Shown here in pieces: positions 7,401 to 13,357 of a stretch of 19,974 bases of DNA (position 1 is its first letter; every line of letters begins with the position of its first letter). This DNA is from CAISOG01 sp044375625 (GTDB lineage: Bacteria; Pseudomonadota; Alphaproteobacteria; CAISOG01). The position numbers and the translations under genes are program-made. The stretch covers positions 1 through 19,974 of the forward strand of contig JBILMH010000034.1 in NCBI GenBank assembly GCA_044375625.1. Reading direction: 5' to 3'. Below the pieces are notes generated by a model that was given only the letters and a program-made list of their open reading frames with translations, was not told the origin of the DNA and did no database searches.

Positions 7401-8313
7401 AGGCGCTTTGGCCATCGGTTTTGCCCCATCCATACCATTTTAGCTGGCCATTGCCCTGCCCCTGCCACCGTTTTTCGGGGCGCAAATGGTGGCCAAGGTC
7501 ATAGTGGGTATGTGACGACAGGGTGGCCGCATCGATTGCCATCTCCAACCGCCGTTGATCGCTTCCCCAGCCGACGGTAACGGTACCCTGTTGCAGACTA
7601 AGATTCGGCCAATTCGGGTTCAGCGGGGGGTGAAGCCCGCTGACCAGGGCTGGCCACTGTTGCCACCAATTGGGCGTGGCGACGGCCTGATCTTCAGCGG
7701 GGGCACTGCCGTCGGTCAGTTGCCTAAGCCGCTCCAATTCGGCGGGGTCACGCTGAAGGTTTAGGCTAAAGGCGCTCAGCTCCACCCGATCAAAATCCAA
7801 TTGACCCGCCAATAGCGGCATCAGATGCAGGCTGAAATGCGCTTCATCAGCTTGCAGGGCAGCGCCTTGTTCAGGGGCAGCCTCTCCACCGCCCACTTCC
7901 CCCCCTGCCCCACCATTCATCGCCGCAGATAACGGCGTCAGCACCAGTTTGCGCGCCCGCATTTCCAGCTGGCGGCTGGGCGCATCAAATCCCAACGACA
8001 GCTGCTCATAGGCCAGGCGATAGCCCACCCGCTCGGCAGCCCGCGCCAGCAGGGGTTGCGCCGATTCCCCCAACGGGATCGGATGACGGCTGATAACCAA
8101 CAACCCAACCCCGATTGCCAATCCCAACAACAACGCGGCCGTCGCGCCATAGCGCACGATCCGGATCATCAGCCGCCCACTATGCCAAAATGGTTTAATC
8201 CAGCGACGATAGCGCCCACCCCCACGCACCAATCGCCGCAATCTGCCCCAAAAACGCTTTGGCGGGGGCGGCGGGGACTGCGTGGATGACGGATTTGGCA
8301 GGTCGGCAAGCAT
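4495..8313 (-). CDS. Large AsmA-like/YhdP-type envelope protein (DUF3971 + AsmA-like C-terminal domain)
   Basis: A 1272-residue protein with a basic Pro/Arg-rich cytoplasmic N-terminus, one transmembrane helix at about residues 51-74 (ATAALLLGLAIGVGLLVI), and a very long periplasmic part of repetitive beta-rich segments. The C-terminal block (GRLYGSSLGLTAKGQVDLG, then YAVNNLFARIPLIGGLLGG, NYSATGALDNPDI and VNPLSMLTPGALRGIF) is the conserved end of YhdP/AsmA_2 proteins. The central part with RDGSIQQAQMTL and the PPLPPIEKVDGIASF segment fits DUF3971. Members of this family are thought to bridge the periplasm and carry phospholipid to the outer membrane. A Pro-rich tail follows the domain. The stop overlaps the start of the O-antigen gene (ATGA). 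No strong ribosome site is visible at the ATG at 8313, so the start is the least certain part. Confidence 0.88.
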   Translation of the reverse strand: MLADLPNPSSTQSPPPPPKRFWGRLRRLVRGGGRYRRWIKPFWHSGRLMIRIVRYGATAALLLGLAIGVGLLVISRHPIPLGESAQPLLARAAERVGYRLAYEQLSLGFDAPSRQLEMRARKLVLTPLSAAMNGGAGGEVGGGEAAPEQGAALQADEAHFSLHLMPLLAGQLDFDRVELSAFSLNLQRDPAELERLRQLTDGSAPAEDQAVATPNWWQQWPALVSGLHPPLNPNWPNLSLQQGTVTVGWGSDQRRLEMAIDAATLSSHTHYDLGHHLRPEKRWQGQGNGQLKWYGWGKTDGQSAWSVSLSDNGAWNGQLKPVPLMLLSDALAMPIPEPWQGAVGLQADLSLGYQPPASPHPPLISQIMPHKPADSTEAKGAAEQLMIGLTLPTQTLDWPGVFPQPVVLREGAVTLTLQPDAARPDASTIRLMPSSLHLGNGRFDFAGEAKAAVGQGASSGGGVSGGDAMPNAPAAVPMLSTPNPVALSLNLTAGGLSFNDLPLLWPQPMAVNPRNWVTQHLRDGSIQQAQMTLTAQLDPANNSLPVVKTQGTITVQGSTVDYFPPLPPIEKVDGIASFTETGMDITLTSGQQAGSRLKQGKVGISGFDKPDQLIDIAVELAGPLADAMAIIGHPKLQLIQELGLKPEGINGDGQIALKFQFPLQNSLRLPDVATTVRAKLANVVVANLVNQHGVSDGNLTLDLDNKGMVVAGQVKLAGAPLEIKWQEWFNPMTSAIEADPAPLLSAQEASQAAKPGAKSPTAKTPQTSKAKSSSRTVHLQRDITFKGTMDADAYRRLEMPANALEAGVMQLNGRYQVYDGKAGASKSRLNAEWQADQAAVNLADLNWRKDIGQPLRGDVDLGLANGAVQTINRFALMGSGANVIVFAKIDPKTAVATQLQASQLKIGRTDVRLNLSRKPPARANTPAGAWTGTLTGNGLDLSGAFASGQADKETPELPAMQLDVALEQLYLANNIGLRHLRGYLHRTDNHWQRYQLTADWPDQKAEQKSEPASSNQKDGGSSESSSPTPPPVPALKLQLQDQSAGRVFQLASSNAGRLFEGLNLGDNLRGGVLAINAQLTNPSDNRDYHGTVEIKDPRLVKAPLLARLISLAFPTGLLQALGGEGIAFSQLQANIARQNQLLTITDGRLYGSSLGLTAKGQVDLGKNQINLSGVIVPAYAVNNLFARIPLIGGLLGGDSAGGLLATNYSATGALDNPDISVNPLSMLTPGALRGIFGNGAPTETPAPPSAQPGETPPKPNPATGSNPAKAAP
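7227..7234. repeat. Eight-base G homopolymer in the AsmA-like gene
   Basis: Eight consecutive G bases inside the AsmA-like coding region, encoding prolines on the minus strand. Similar eight-base runs occur at 12439-12446, 13097-13104, 15171-15178 and 18264-18271, so this length is ordinary in this genome. Confidence 0.8.
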
Positions 8314-8350
8314 AGCTTAGGGGCATTCGATACAAATAATAACTTGGCCT

Positions 8351-8375
8351 TATGGGATAGCCCCCTATGGGATAG
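8351..8375. repeat. Direct repeat in the AsmA/bcp divergent promoter region
   Basis: The ten bases TATGGGATAG occur twice (8351-8360 and 8366-8375) with a 15-base period, separated by five C/T-rich bases. The pair sits between two divergently transcribed genes, where a regulator could bind. No known operator is recognised. Confidence 0.6.
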
Positions 8376-8380
8376 CATAG

Positions 8381-8399
8381 CTAGCAAGAATTATGCTAG
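8381..8399. promoter_or_regulatory. Inverted repeat upstream of bcp
   Basis: CTAGCA (8381-8386) and TGCTAG (8394-8399) form a perfect six-base inverted repeat with a seven-base spacer, 41 bases before the bcp start codon. There is no T-run, so it is more likely an operator than a terminator. The regulator is unknown. Confidence 0.4.
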
Positions 8400-8439
8400 T
8401 AATAAGGCGGTTCAATCTTTTTCTTAGGGGGAATGTGAC

Positions 8440-8970
8440 ATGACGGCGAATGATTCTGCAACGGCAAAAAACACCCAGCTGGCCAGCGGTCAAAAATTGG
8501 CAATTGGCGATACCGCCCCCGACTTTGCCTTACCCGCTGGGGCTGGCGCTACCAGCATTGCCGCCGCCAAAGGCCAGGCGGTGATTGTCTATTTCTATCC
8601 AAAGGATGACACCCCCGGCTGCACGAAGGAGGCTTGTGGGTTTCAGGATAATCTGCCCCATTTTGACAGCAGTCATACGCTGGTCATTGGCGTCAGCCGC
8701 GATGATGAGGCCTCCCACGCCAAGTTTAGCAAGAAATACAGCCTGACATTTCCCCTGGCCGCCGACACCGATGGCCAGATTTGCCAGGCCTATGGCACCT
8801 GGGTGGAAAAATCCATGTATGGCAAAACCTATATGGGGGTTGAACGGGCAACCTTTTTGATTAACCCAGATAGCAAAATTGCCGCGATTTGGCGCAACGT
8901 AAAGGTTGATGGCCATGTGCAGGAGGTGTTGGCCAAGGCGCGCCAGCTGCGCCAAGCCGACGCCGCCTAA
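8440..8970 (+). CDS. bcp: Thioredoxin-dependent thiol peroxidase, Bcp/PrxQ-type peroxiredoxin
   Basis: A 176-residue cytoplasmic peroxiredoxin that reduces hydrogen peroxide and organic hydroperoxides using thioredoxin. The segment YPKDDTPGCTKEACGFQD carries the peroxidatic Cys61 and resolving Cys66 at the five-residue spacing typical of two-cysteine BCP/PrxQ enzymes; GDTAPDFALP opens the domain. The N-terminus is about 15 residues longer than in typical BCPs. AGGGGG (8426-8431) lies eight bases before the ATG. nadK follows 16 bases after the stop, so the two are probably cotranscribed. This makes biochemical sense, since thioredoxin recycling consumes NADPH. Confidence 0.96.
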   Translation: MTANDSATAKNTQLASGQKLAIGDTAPDFALPAGAGATSIAAAKGQAVIVYFYPKDDTPGCTKEACGFQDNLPHFDSSHTLVIGVSRDDEASHAKFSKKYSLTFPLAADTDGQICQAYGTWVEKSMYGKTYMGVERATFLINPDSKIAAIWRNVKVDGHVQEVLAKARQLRQADAA

Positions 8971-8986
8971 GGGATCATCAGCCGCG

Positions 8987-9745
8987 ATGCAACTGGCGTT
9001 ACTGGCCGCCCCAACACCAAAGGCTGAGGCTGCGGCCGCCGCCCTGGCCGCACGCTATCCCTTTGTCGCGCCTGAGCGGGCGGAGGTGATTGTGCTGTTG
9101 GGCGGGGACGGCTTTGTCCTGCAAAATCTGCGTGGCCCCTTTGGTGCTACCCACCGCTTTTACGGCATGAATCGCGGCACGGTTGGCTTTTTGCTGAACC
9201 GTTATCGCCTGCAGGGCTTGGAAAAGCGGATTGCCAACGCCAAAACCGCCGTGCTGCACCCCCTGTTGGTTGAGGTGGACGGGGTGGATGGCCGCCGCCA
9301 CAGCGCCTTTGCGATTAATGAGGTGGCGTTGCTGCGCCGCGGCAGCCAGGCGGCCAGGCTGAAGATCAGCGTTGATGGGGTTGTCCGCCTGCCGGAGTTG
9401 GTGGCCGATGGCGTGTTGGTGGCCACCCCTGCGGGCAGCACCGCCTATAACCTGTCGGCGCATGGACCCATTTTGCCGTTGGGCAGCCCCCTGTTGGCGC
9501 TGACCCCGATCTGCCCGTTTCGCCCGCGGCGTTGGCGCGGCGCCCTGCTGCCCGATTCTGCCACCATTGAGGTGGTGGTGCAGGATGATGCGCATCGGCC
9601 AGTTGGGGTTGATGCCGATACCCAGGAATTGGGCTTGGCACGCCGCCTGACCATCCGATTGCAACAGGATCGCCAGTTTCATTTGCTGTTCGACAACGAT
9701 CACCATTTGGACGAACGGATTATTCAGGAACAGTTTTTGGCGTGA
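8987..9745 (+). CDS. nadK: NAD kinase
   Basis: A 252-residue NAD kinase, which phosphorylates NAD to NADP with ATP (or polyphosphate). Motifs are LLGGDGFVLQNLR (GGDG at residues 39-42), GMNRGTVGFLLN (60-71), the substrate-binding NE pair (Asn111-Glu112), and DGVLVATPAGSTAYNLSAHGP (from Asp141), all in the expected order. The frame stays open upstream into bcp, but homology begins at MQLALLAAPTP, so I use ATG 8987, with an AAGGGA-like site overlapping the bcp stop. The length is short but normal for alphaproteobacterial forms. It is the second gene of a bcp-nadK unit. Confidence 0.95.
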   Translation: MQLALLAAPTPKAEAAAAALAARYPFVAPERAEVIVLLGGDGFVLQNLRGPFGATHRFYGMNRGTVGFLLNRYRLQGLEKRIANAKTAVLHPLLVEVDGVDGRRHSAFAINEVALLRRGSQAARLKISVDGVVRLPELVADGVLVATPAGSTAYNLSAHGPILPLGSPLLALTPICPFRPRRWRGALLPDSATIEVVVQDDAHRPVGVDADTQELGLARRLTIRLQQDRQFHLLFDNDHHLDERIIQEQFLA

Positions 9746-9858
9746 TCCGCATCAACCCGCCCTGCCCCTTTTTGCTTGTGTTTTGGGGCACCCGCCAGCA
9801 AACCGCAGCATAAATGGTATAATCCCACCGCATTTTTACGCCCAAGTTGATTTATGAC

Positions 9859-9887
9859 TTGAAATTGTAACAATTTTTGATTATGGT
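9859..9887 (+). promoter_or_regulatory. Candidate promoter of the secreted orphan
   Basis: TTGAAA (9859-9864, five of six to the -35 consensus) and TATGGT (9882-9887, four of six to the -10) are 17 bases apart. This places a start about 35 bases before the ATG at 9930. The surrounding 184-base intergenic stretch is otherwise unremarkable. Confidence 0.35.
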
Positions 9888-9929
9888 TACCTGGCCAATG
9901 AATAACAAATTCTTAAGGAGTATTGGGGT

Positions 9930-10814
9930 ATGGGCAAAGGAAATCGTTTTGCACAACAGGCACTTTCAACAGGATTGGCGGCTGTTACTGCCCTAACGGC
10001 AATGGCCACTCCAGGCTTTGCAGGAAATAGCCCTGCCATTCAAAGTACACTTGACTGTTTCAAAGGCTATGGCTGGCCAGTTTCTGGCCGTACTCTGCAA
10101 TATACTTTCAAAATTTTCGATGATAGCACAACACAAGGAAGAAACACATTAACCGCCTGTGCGCTTCGAGTTTCCAGGGAATCTAAAGAAAATCTTGTAG
10201 CCATCATGCCTTTATTAAAGTACGCGAATAGCGGAGGTGAATCTAAAACACAAGGTATAACTCCAGAAACCGCTAAATTTTATTCTGCTTCACCTTCTTA
10301 TGGTAGTCCGGCTCCATCACAGGGAGGAACGTGCCGTCTTAGAAATACAGGCAATGCAGAAGCAAATCAAAGAATATATAATGCCTGTGTACGAATTCAG
10401 GTGGCTAATGCTGAGCGGGATGCCCTAGCCGCTGAAAGAGGACGATATGCAGCTGAAGGCGCTGCTGGCTTTGGAAGCGCACAGCTAAGTGTATTACCAA
10501 ATGTCCAAGCATCATTGGCCGCAATAGCCAACTGCCCTGCCGTGATTGTTACAGCCCAACAAAACAATTGGCTGAGCTATATGAAAGCCTATAACAGCTA
10601 TAATAATCTTATTGGCTTTAGAAACAGCATTTTAGGGAATATATTGACTGGAGTTGAGGTGCCTATTTCACTTGGCAATGGTAATAGTGCGCGTATTGGG
10701 CTTGGTGGCCCACCAATTAGGCCTGAACCACCTGAACAACCACGGGTTGAAGATGTTTGCGCTTTCAATGCTTGGAAGTTTTTTGGAGAGCAGTATCAAC
10801 AACGTCAGCCATAA
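9930..10814 (+). CDS. Unrecognised secreted protein, 294 aa, AT-rich gene
   Basis: Not recognised. The N-terminus is a textbook Sec signal peptide: basic start (MGKGNRF), hydrophobic core (GLAAVTALTAMA) and a likely cleavage after Ala in TPGFA-GNS at about residue 31. The mature part has six cysteines (in DCF, TACAL, GTCRL, NACVR, NCPAV and DVCAF), consistent with periplasmic disulfides, and a Pro-rich stretch near the C-terminus (GGPPIRPEPPEQPR). AAGGAG (9915-9920) nine bases before the ATG is one of the best ribosome sites in the window. Base composition is visibly more AT-rich than the flanking nadK and PAP2 genes, suggesting later acquisition. Its last 50 bases overlap the 3' end of the convergent PAP2 gene. 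Confidence 0.75.
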   Translation: MGKGNRFAQQALSTGLAAVTALTAMATPGFAGNSPAIQSTLDCFKGYGWPVSGRTLQYTFKIFDDSTTQGRNTLTACALRVSRESKENLVAIMPLLKYANSGGESKTQGITPETAKFYSASPSYGSPAPSQGGTCRLRNTGNAEANQRIYNACVRIQVANAERDALAAERGRYAAEGAAGFGSAQLSVLPNVQASLAAIANCPAVIVTAQQNNWLSYMKAYNSYNNLIGFRNSILGNILTGVEVPISLGNGNSARIGLGGPPIRPEPPEQPRVEDVCAFNAWKFFGEQYQQRQP

Positions 10815-11652
10815 ATCGACCAACCCACCAACGCGCGATCAGCCAGCCGCTAAGGGCGACCATCCACCCCGCCCACAGCAGGTCGGTAAGGAAATGTTTG
10901 CCCGCGCCCAATCGGGGCAGGCTGACCGCCAGGCCGACCGCCATTCCGACCATCAGCCATCGGCGGCGGGTGCGGCGGCTTTGGGCAATCCAGGCGGGGG
11001 TTAACAGGGCGAAACCGACGCCCGCATCGCCACTGGCAAAGCTGCAATTACGGGTGCATTGATGGGCGGGGATCCAGGCGGCGTAAAATTGCTGGCTGCC
11101 GCCGAAATCGGTAACCTGGTGGGGGCGCGCCCGCCCAAAGCTAGGCTTTACCACGCTGTTAACCAACAACCCCGGCGCCACAATCAGCACGATTAACAGG
11201 TATAGCAGGCGGCGTTGGCGCGGCGGCATGCCCCGCAGCATTCTTTTGGGCGGCCAGATAGCGGCCTTAGCACCCGGCTTAGACGATTCCGCAATCGCCT
11301 GCACAATTCCCCACCCGATTGCCAGCAGCAGTCCGATGCCCACCGCCCAACTGGCCAGATGCAACAGGCGGCTAAGTTGCCCGACCCAGGGCGATTGTTG
11401 CCACAAAAACCCCTGGCCAGCGGTAAAGAACCAGCCCGATACCGCCAAATCGGCCTGCGGCCACAGCGTTAGGGGCAGCAGCAGTAGCGCCAACCACAAA
11501 AAGACCCAGGGTTCCTGCACCGCCCTAGTAGGCCACCAGCCCCGATGCAGGGTGGTCGGTGCGCCCGCCAATGGTGGTATTATCGGCGCGTTAGGGGGCA
11601 CGGTGGGGGGCGATTCAGGCAACATGGTTGCGGGCACGGGGGTTGCGGGCAT
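10765..11652 (-). CDS. PAP2-family membrane phosphatase (type 2 phosphatidic acid phosphatase)
   Basis: A 295-residue membrane protein with five or six hydrophobic segments. The three PAP2 signature elements are KPSFGRARP (Lys169, Arg176, Pro177), SFASGDAG (205-211) and PRLGAGKHFLTD (Arg247, nucleophile His253, Asp257). In the second motif the usual SGH histidine is Asp, as in some lipid phosphatases of this superfamily. Possible substrates are lipid A phosphate, undecaprenyl pyrophosphate or phosphatidylglycerol phosphate; the sequence does not decide. A Pro-rich N-terminus of about 40 residues precedes the first helix. It lies 68 bases downstream of rpoZ on the same strand. The last 16 or so residues are encoded inside the convergent AT-rich gene and may not be the original C-terminus. 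Confidence 0.87.
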   Translation of the reverse strand: MPATPVPATMLPESPPTVPPNAPIIPPLAGAPTTLHRGWWPTRAVQEPWVFLWLALLLLPLTLWPQADLAVSGWFFTAGQGFLWQQSPWVGQLSRLLHLASWAVGIGLLLAIGWGIVQAIAESSKPGAKAAIWPPKRMLRGMPPRQRRLLYLLIVLIVAPGLLVNSVVKPSFGRARPHQVTDFGGSQQFYAAWIPAHQCTRNCSFASGDAGVGFALLTPAWIAQSRRTRRRWLMVGMAVGLAVSLPRLGAGKHFLTDLLWAGWMVALSGWLIARWWVGRFMADVVDTALQKTSKH

Positions 11653-11720
11653 GGGAAAATGGCCAACACAGGAAAACGGAAGGGCGGCCGACAGGGAAAC
11701 TGCCCACGGCGCCCGCCAAC

Positions 11721-12170
11721 CTAATCCTCATCCACCTCATCGGCGCCAAAATCAACCGACATATCGGCGGCCTGGCCAATCAAAAAATCGCCGTCATCGC
11801 CATCTTCGGACATATCGGCCAGGGTGGTTAGGTCGGCATCCTCATCGGCGGCCTCACCCACGCTATAGCCATCCAACTCCTCCTCAACCACGATCAGGCT
11901 TTCTTCGGCCATGACAATGTCGTCATCGGTTGCCACATCGGGCTGGCCAAATTTTTGCAGGTTGCGGATCAGGGCTTCTTTCAGGTCGGCCACCGCCACA
12001 GTTTGCTGAGCAATTTCACGCAGGGCGATCACCGAATTTTTGTCGTTGTCGCGCGCAATGGTCAGGGCAGAACCCGCGCCAATGTCGCGTGCCCGCTGCG
12101 CCGCCGCCACGGTCAGCTCAAACGGGTTTGGAATAACGGCCAAACAATCCTCAACAGTTACGCGTGCCAT
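11721..12170 (-). CDS. rpoZ: RNA polymerase omega subunit, with long acidic tail
   Basis: A 149-residue omega subunit, which helps assemble RNA polymerase by binding beta-prime. The core MARVTVEDCL, then PFELTVAAAQRARDIGAG, ARDNDKNSVIALREIA, is the conserved omega sequence. I take ATG 12170 because MARVTVEDC is the family start; the frame is open 11 codons further (MDFF...) but those residues do not fit. After about residue 85 the protein continues as a strongly acidic Asp/Glu-rich tail in which ADMS-type segments recur (LADMSEDGDD, AADMSVDFGAD). It precedes the PAP2 gene on the same strand. Confidence 0.93.
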   Translation of the reverse strand: MARVTVEDCLAVIPNPFELTVAAAQRARDIGAGSALTIARDNDKNSVIALREIAQQTVAVADLKEALIRNLQKFGQPDVATDDDIVMAEESLIVVEEELDGYSVGEAADEDADLTTLADMSEDGDDGDFLIGQAADMSVDFGADEVDED

Positions 12171-12251
12171 GGCTGCATACCCACCTTCATCAAAAAAATC
12201 CAAACCCCCTTAAAGCACATTACCTAGCGCGTTGCAAGGGGGAGATGGTTA

Positions 12252-12653
12252 TTAGCGGCTGCGTGCGACAGGAAGCATTACTTCAGCTGGAATGAGCGTT
12301 TGACCGCTTGGCCTACTCCATTCTCTGCCAATTCTTGCAAGAACGTTATTTATTATCGATGCTTCGATGCATGATGTAGCATAAACAGCCAAATTTCTCA
12401 TTACATCTTCGTTTACCGCTCCCTTAAAATTAATGGTGCCCCCCCCACAAATCTCTACTTTTGTTTCATTTGTTTCATTGGGCACCTTTATCAAAAAACG
12501 TCCATTTTCTGCTTCAACGCCGTGTTCTGTTAAAAATCGACAGATTCCTTCAGCGATTTGCGCAAAAGTCAAGTCGGCTGGTATTTGTTTCTGATCTAGT
12601 TTTTCTCTTTGACTATTATTAGGCAATTTACATGCTTGAATTTTTTCGCCCAT
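12252..12653 (-). CDS. Unrecognised small protein, 133 aa
   Basis: Not recognised. The start is decided by the ribosome site: GGAGG (complement of 12661-12665) is seven bases before ATG 12653, but only one base before the alternative TTG at 12659. The protein starts MGEKIQACKLP, has no signal peptide or membrane segment, and contains a Gly-rich turn (ICGGGTINFKGAVN) followed by a helical segment (DVMRNLAVYATSCIEASIINNVLARIG). A TTGACT -35-like element lies on the minus strand at 12717-12712, with only a poor -10. The gene looks AT-rich compared with rpoZ and lpxL and lies next to a repeat-rich intergenic region, so it may be a recent arrival. Confidence 0.65.
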   Translation of the reverse strand: MGEKIQACKLPNNSQREKLDQKQIPADLTFAQIAEGICRFLTEHGVEAENGRFLIKVPNETNETKVEICGGGTINFKGAVNEDVMRNLAVYATSCIEASIINNVLARIGREWSRPSGQTLIPAEVMLPVARSR

Positions 12654-12876
12654 TTTCAATCCTCCAGTTTAATTAGTACCACAAGTTGAATCTGTCATTT
12701 TGTTACCAAAAAGTCAACAAAAAACTGCAAAAAAAACAAATTTTCTTTTGTGATGGTGAGAAAAATACAAAATCTTGCTAACAGCCTAAAATGCCAACAC
12801 TTTTGCCGACCGCCCTGCCCCACCCATCCGTCGGTGCTGCCCCGCCCCCTACACCAACCTGCTGACTTCTTGCGTC

Positions 12877-12904
12877 GTCATCCTCTGCGAAGGCAGGGGA
12901 TCCA
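12877..12904. repeat. 28-bp palindromic unit, copy A
   Basis: A 28-base unit running from GTCATCC to GATCCA, whose centre CCTCTGC-GAAG-GCAGGGG forms a hairpin with one wobble. A near-identical unit is at 13189-13216. It resembles the dispersed GTCATTCCCGCGAAGGCGGGAATCC-type palindromic repeats (known from general experience of bacterial genomes). Confidence 0.7.
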
Positions 12905-12929
12905 TGCGGGGGAACGGCTGCCCCCGCAT
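12904..12929. repeat. Strong GC hairpin after copy A
   Basis: ATGCGGGGG (12904-12912) and CCCCCGCAT (12921-12929) are a perfect nine-base inverted repeat with an eight-base loop. There is no T-run on either side, so it is not an ordinary terminator. Confidence 0.8.
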
Positions 12930-12940
12930 CACAGACTGTC

Positions 12941-12977
12941 ATTCTACCCCCAAATAATTGGAAATGTTGGGTAGAAT
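12941..12977. repeat. Nine-base inverted repeat
   Basis: ATTCTACCC (12941-12949) and GGGTAGAAT (12969-12977) are perfectly complementary around a 19-base spacer that itself contains CCAA-ATAA-TTGG. The arms are variants of the ATCCTACCC/GGGTAGGAT pair 79 bases further on. Confidence 0.7.
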
Positions 12978-13019
12978 CTCTAATCCTAACCGTCAAACAA
13001 GCGGCAAGGGAGTAAGGAG

Positions 13020-13042
13020 ATCCTACCCACAAGGGGTAGGAT
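13020..13042. repeat. Nine-base inverted repeat with five-base loop
   Basis: ATCCTACCC (13020-13028) and GGGTAGGAT (13034-13042) form a perfect hairpin. Its right arm is the first copy of the tandem 34-bp unit. Confidence 0.8.
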
Positions 13043-13170
13043 GACAGCAGAGAGGCGGAAATAGTGGGGGTAGGATGACAAAGGCGTGGTGGGAATGGGG
13101 GGGGCTAAGATGACAACAGAGTGATGGGAATGGTAGGGCTAGGATGGCAGCGGCAGAAAGATGGGCTGGC
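13033..13170. repeat. Degenerate tandem array, four units of 34-35 bp
   Basis: The word TAGGATGAC (allowing TAAGATGAC and TAGGATGGC) starts at 13037, 13071, 13106 and 13140, giving periods of 34, 35 and 34 bases. Each unit has a G-run, this word, and then a GGTGGGAATGG-like segment. A fifth copy at 13304 lies beyond the palindromic element at 13189-13278, as if that element had interrupted the array. Confidence 0.75.
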
Positions 13171-13188
13171 TGTATCCGCACCAATGTC

Positions 13189-13278
13189 GTCATCCTCCGC
13201 GAAGGCGGGGGATCCATAGGACGGAACCGCCAGGTTGTGCGATGAAGGTTGGTGGATTTCCGCCTTCGCGGAAATGAC
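13189..13278. repeat. About 90-bp palindromic MITE-like element, copy B
   Basis: The left arm (13189-13216) contains CCTCCGC-GAAG-GCGGGGG and ends in ATCCA; the right arm (13253-13278) is its inverted counterpart, starting TGGAT and containing TTCCGC-CTTC-GCGGAA. The ends GTCAT and ATGAC are complementary. Each arm is itself a hairpin and the arms pair with each other, leaving about 36 bases of spacer. This is the architecture of a small non-autonomous palindromic element. Confidence 0.7.
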
Positions 13279-13357
13279 AACGGTACAGCGGAAAAGGCGA
13301 GGGTAGGATGACAGCGGAGTGGTGGAAAAGGCGGCGCCATCTTATGGGGAATATCCC

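Larger units (their letters stand above)
12660..13357. other. Repeat-rich non-coding stretch, about 700 bp
   Basis: No believable gene. It separates the lpxL-like gene (ending at 13358) from the small orphan, and contains palindromic hairpin units, inverted repeats and a tandem array, listed separately. The recurring word GGGGTAGGATGACAG appears directly at 13033, 13066, about 13301 and in degenerate copies at about 13101 and 13136, and inverted near 12937-12951. Confidence 0.75.

Noticed and set aside
8906..8986. Extended N-terminus of NAD kinase starting inside bcp
   Set aside because: The extra residues (MMAMCRRCWPRRASC...) do not fit the family and are an out-of-frame reading of the bcp end; ATG 8987 fits homology and spacing.
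9768..9797. TGCCCC/GGGGCA inverted repeat after nadK as a terminator
   Set aside because: The loop is about 16 bases and no T-run follows the second arm.
13033..13170. CRISPR array
   Set aside because: The repeats are degenerate, the whole 34-bp unit repeats rather than alternating with unique spacers, and no cas gene is present.
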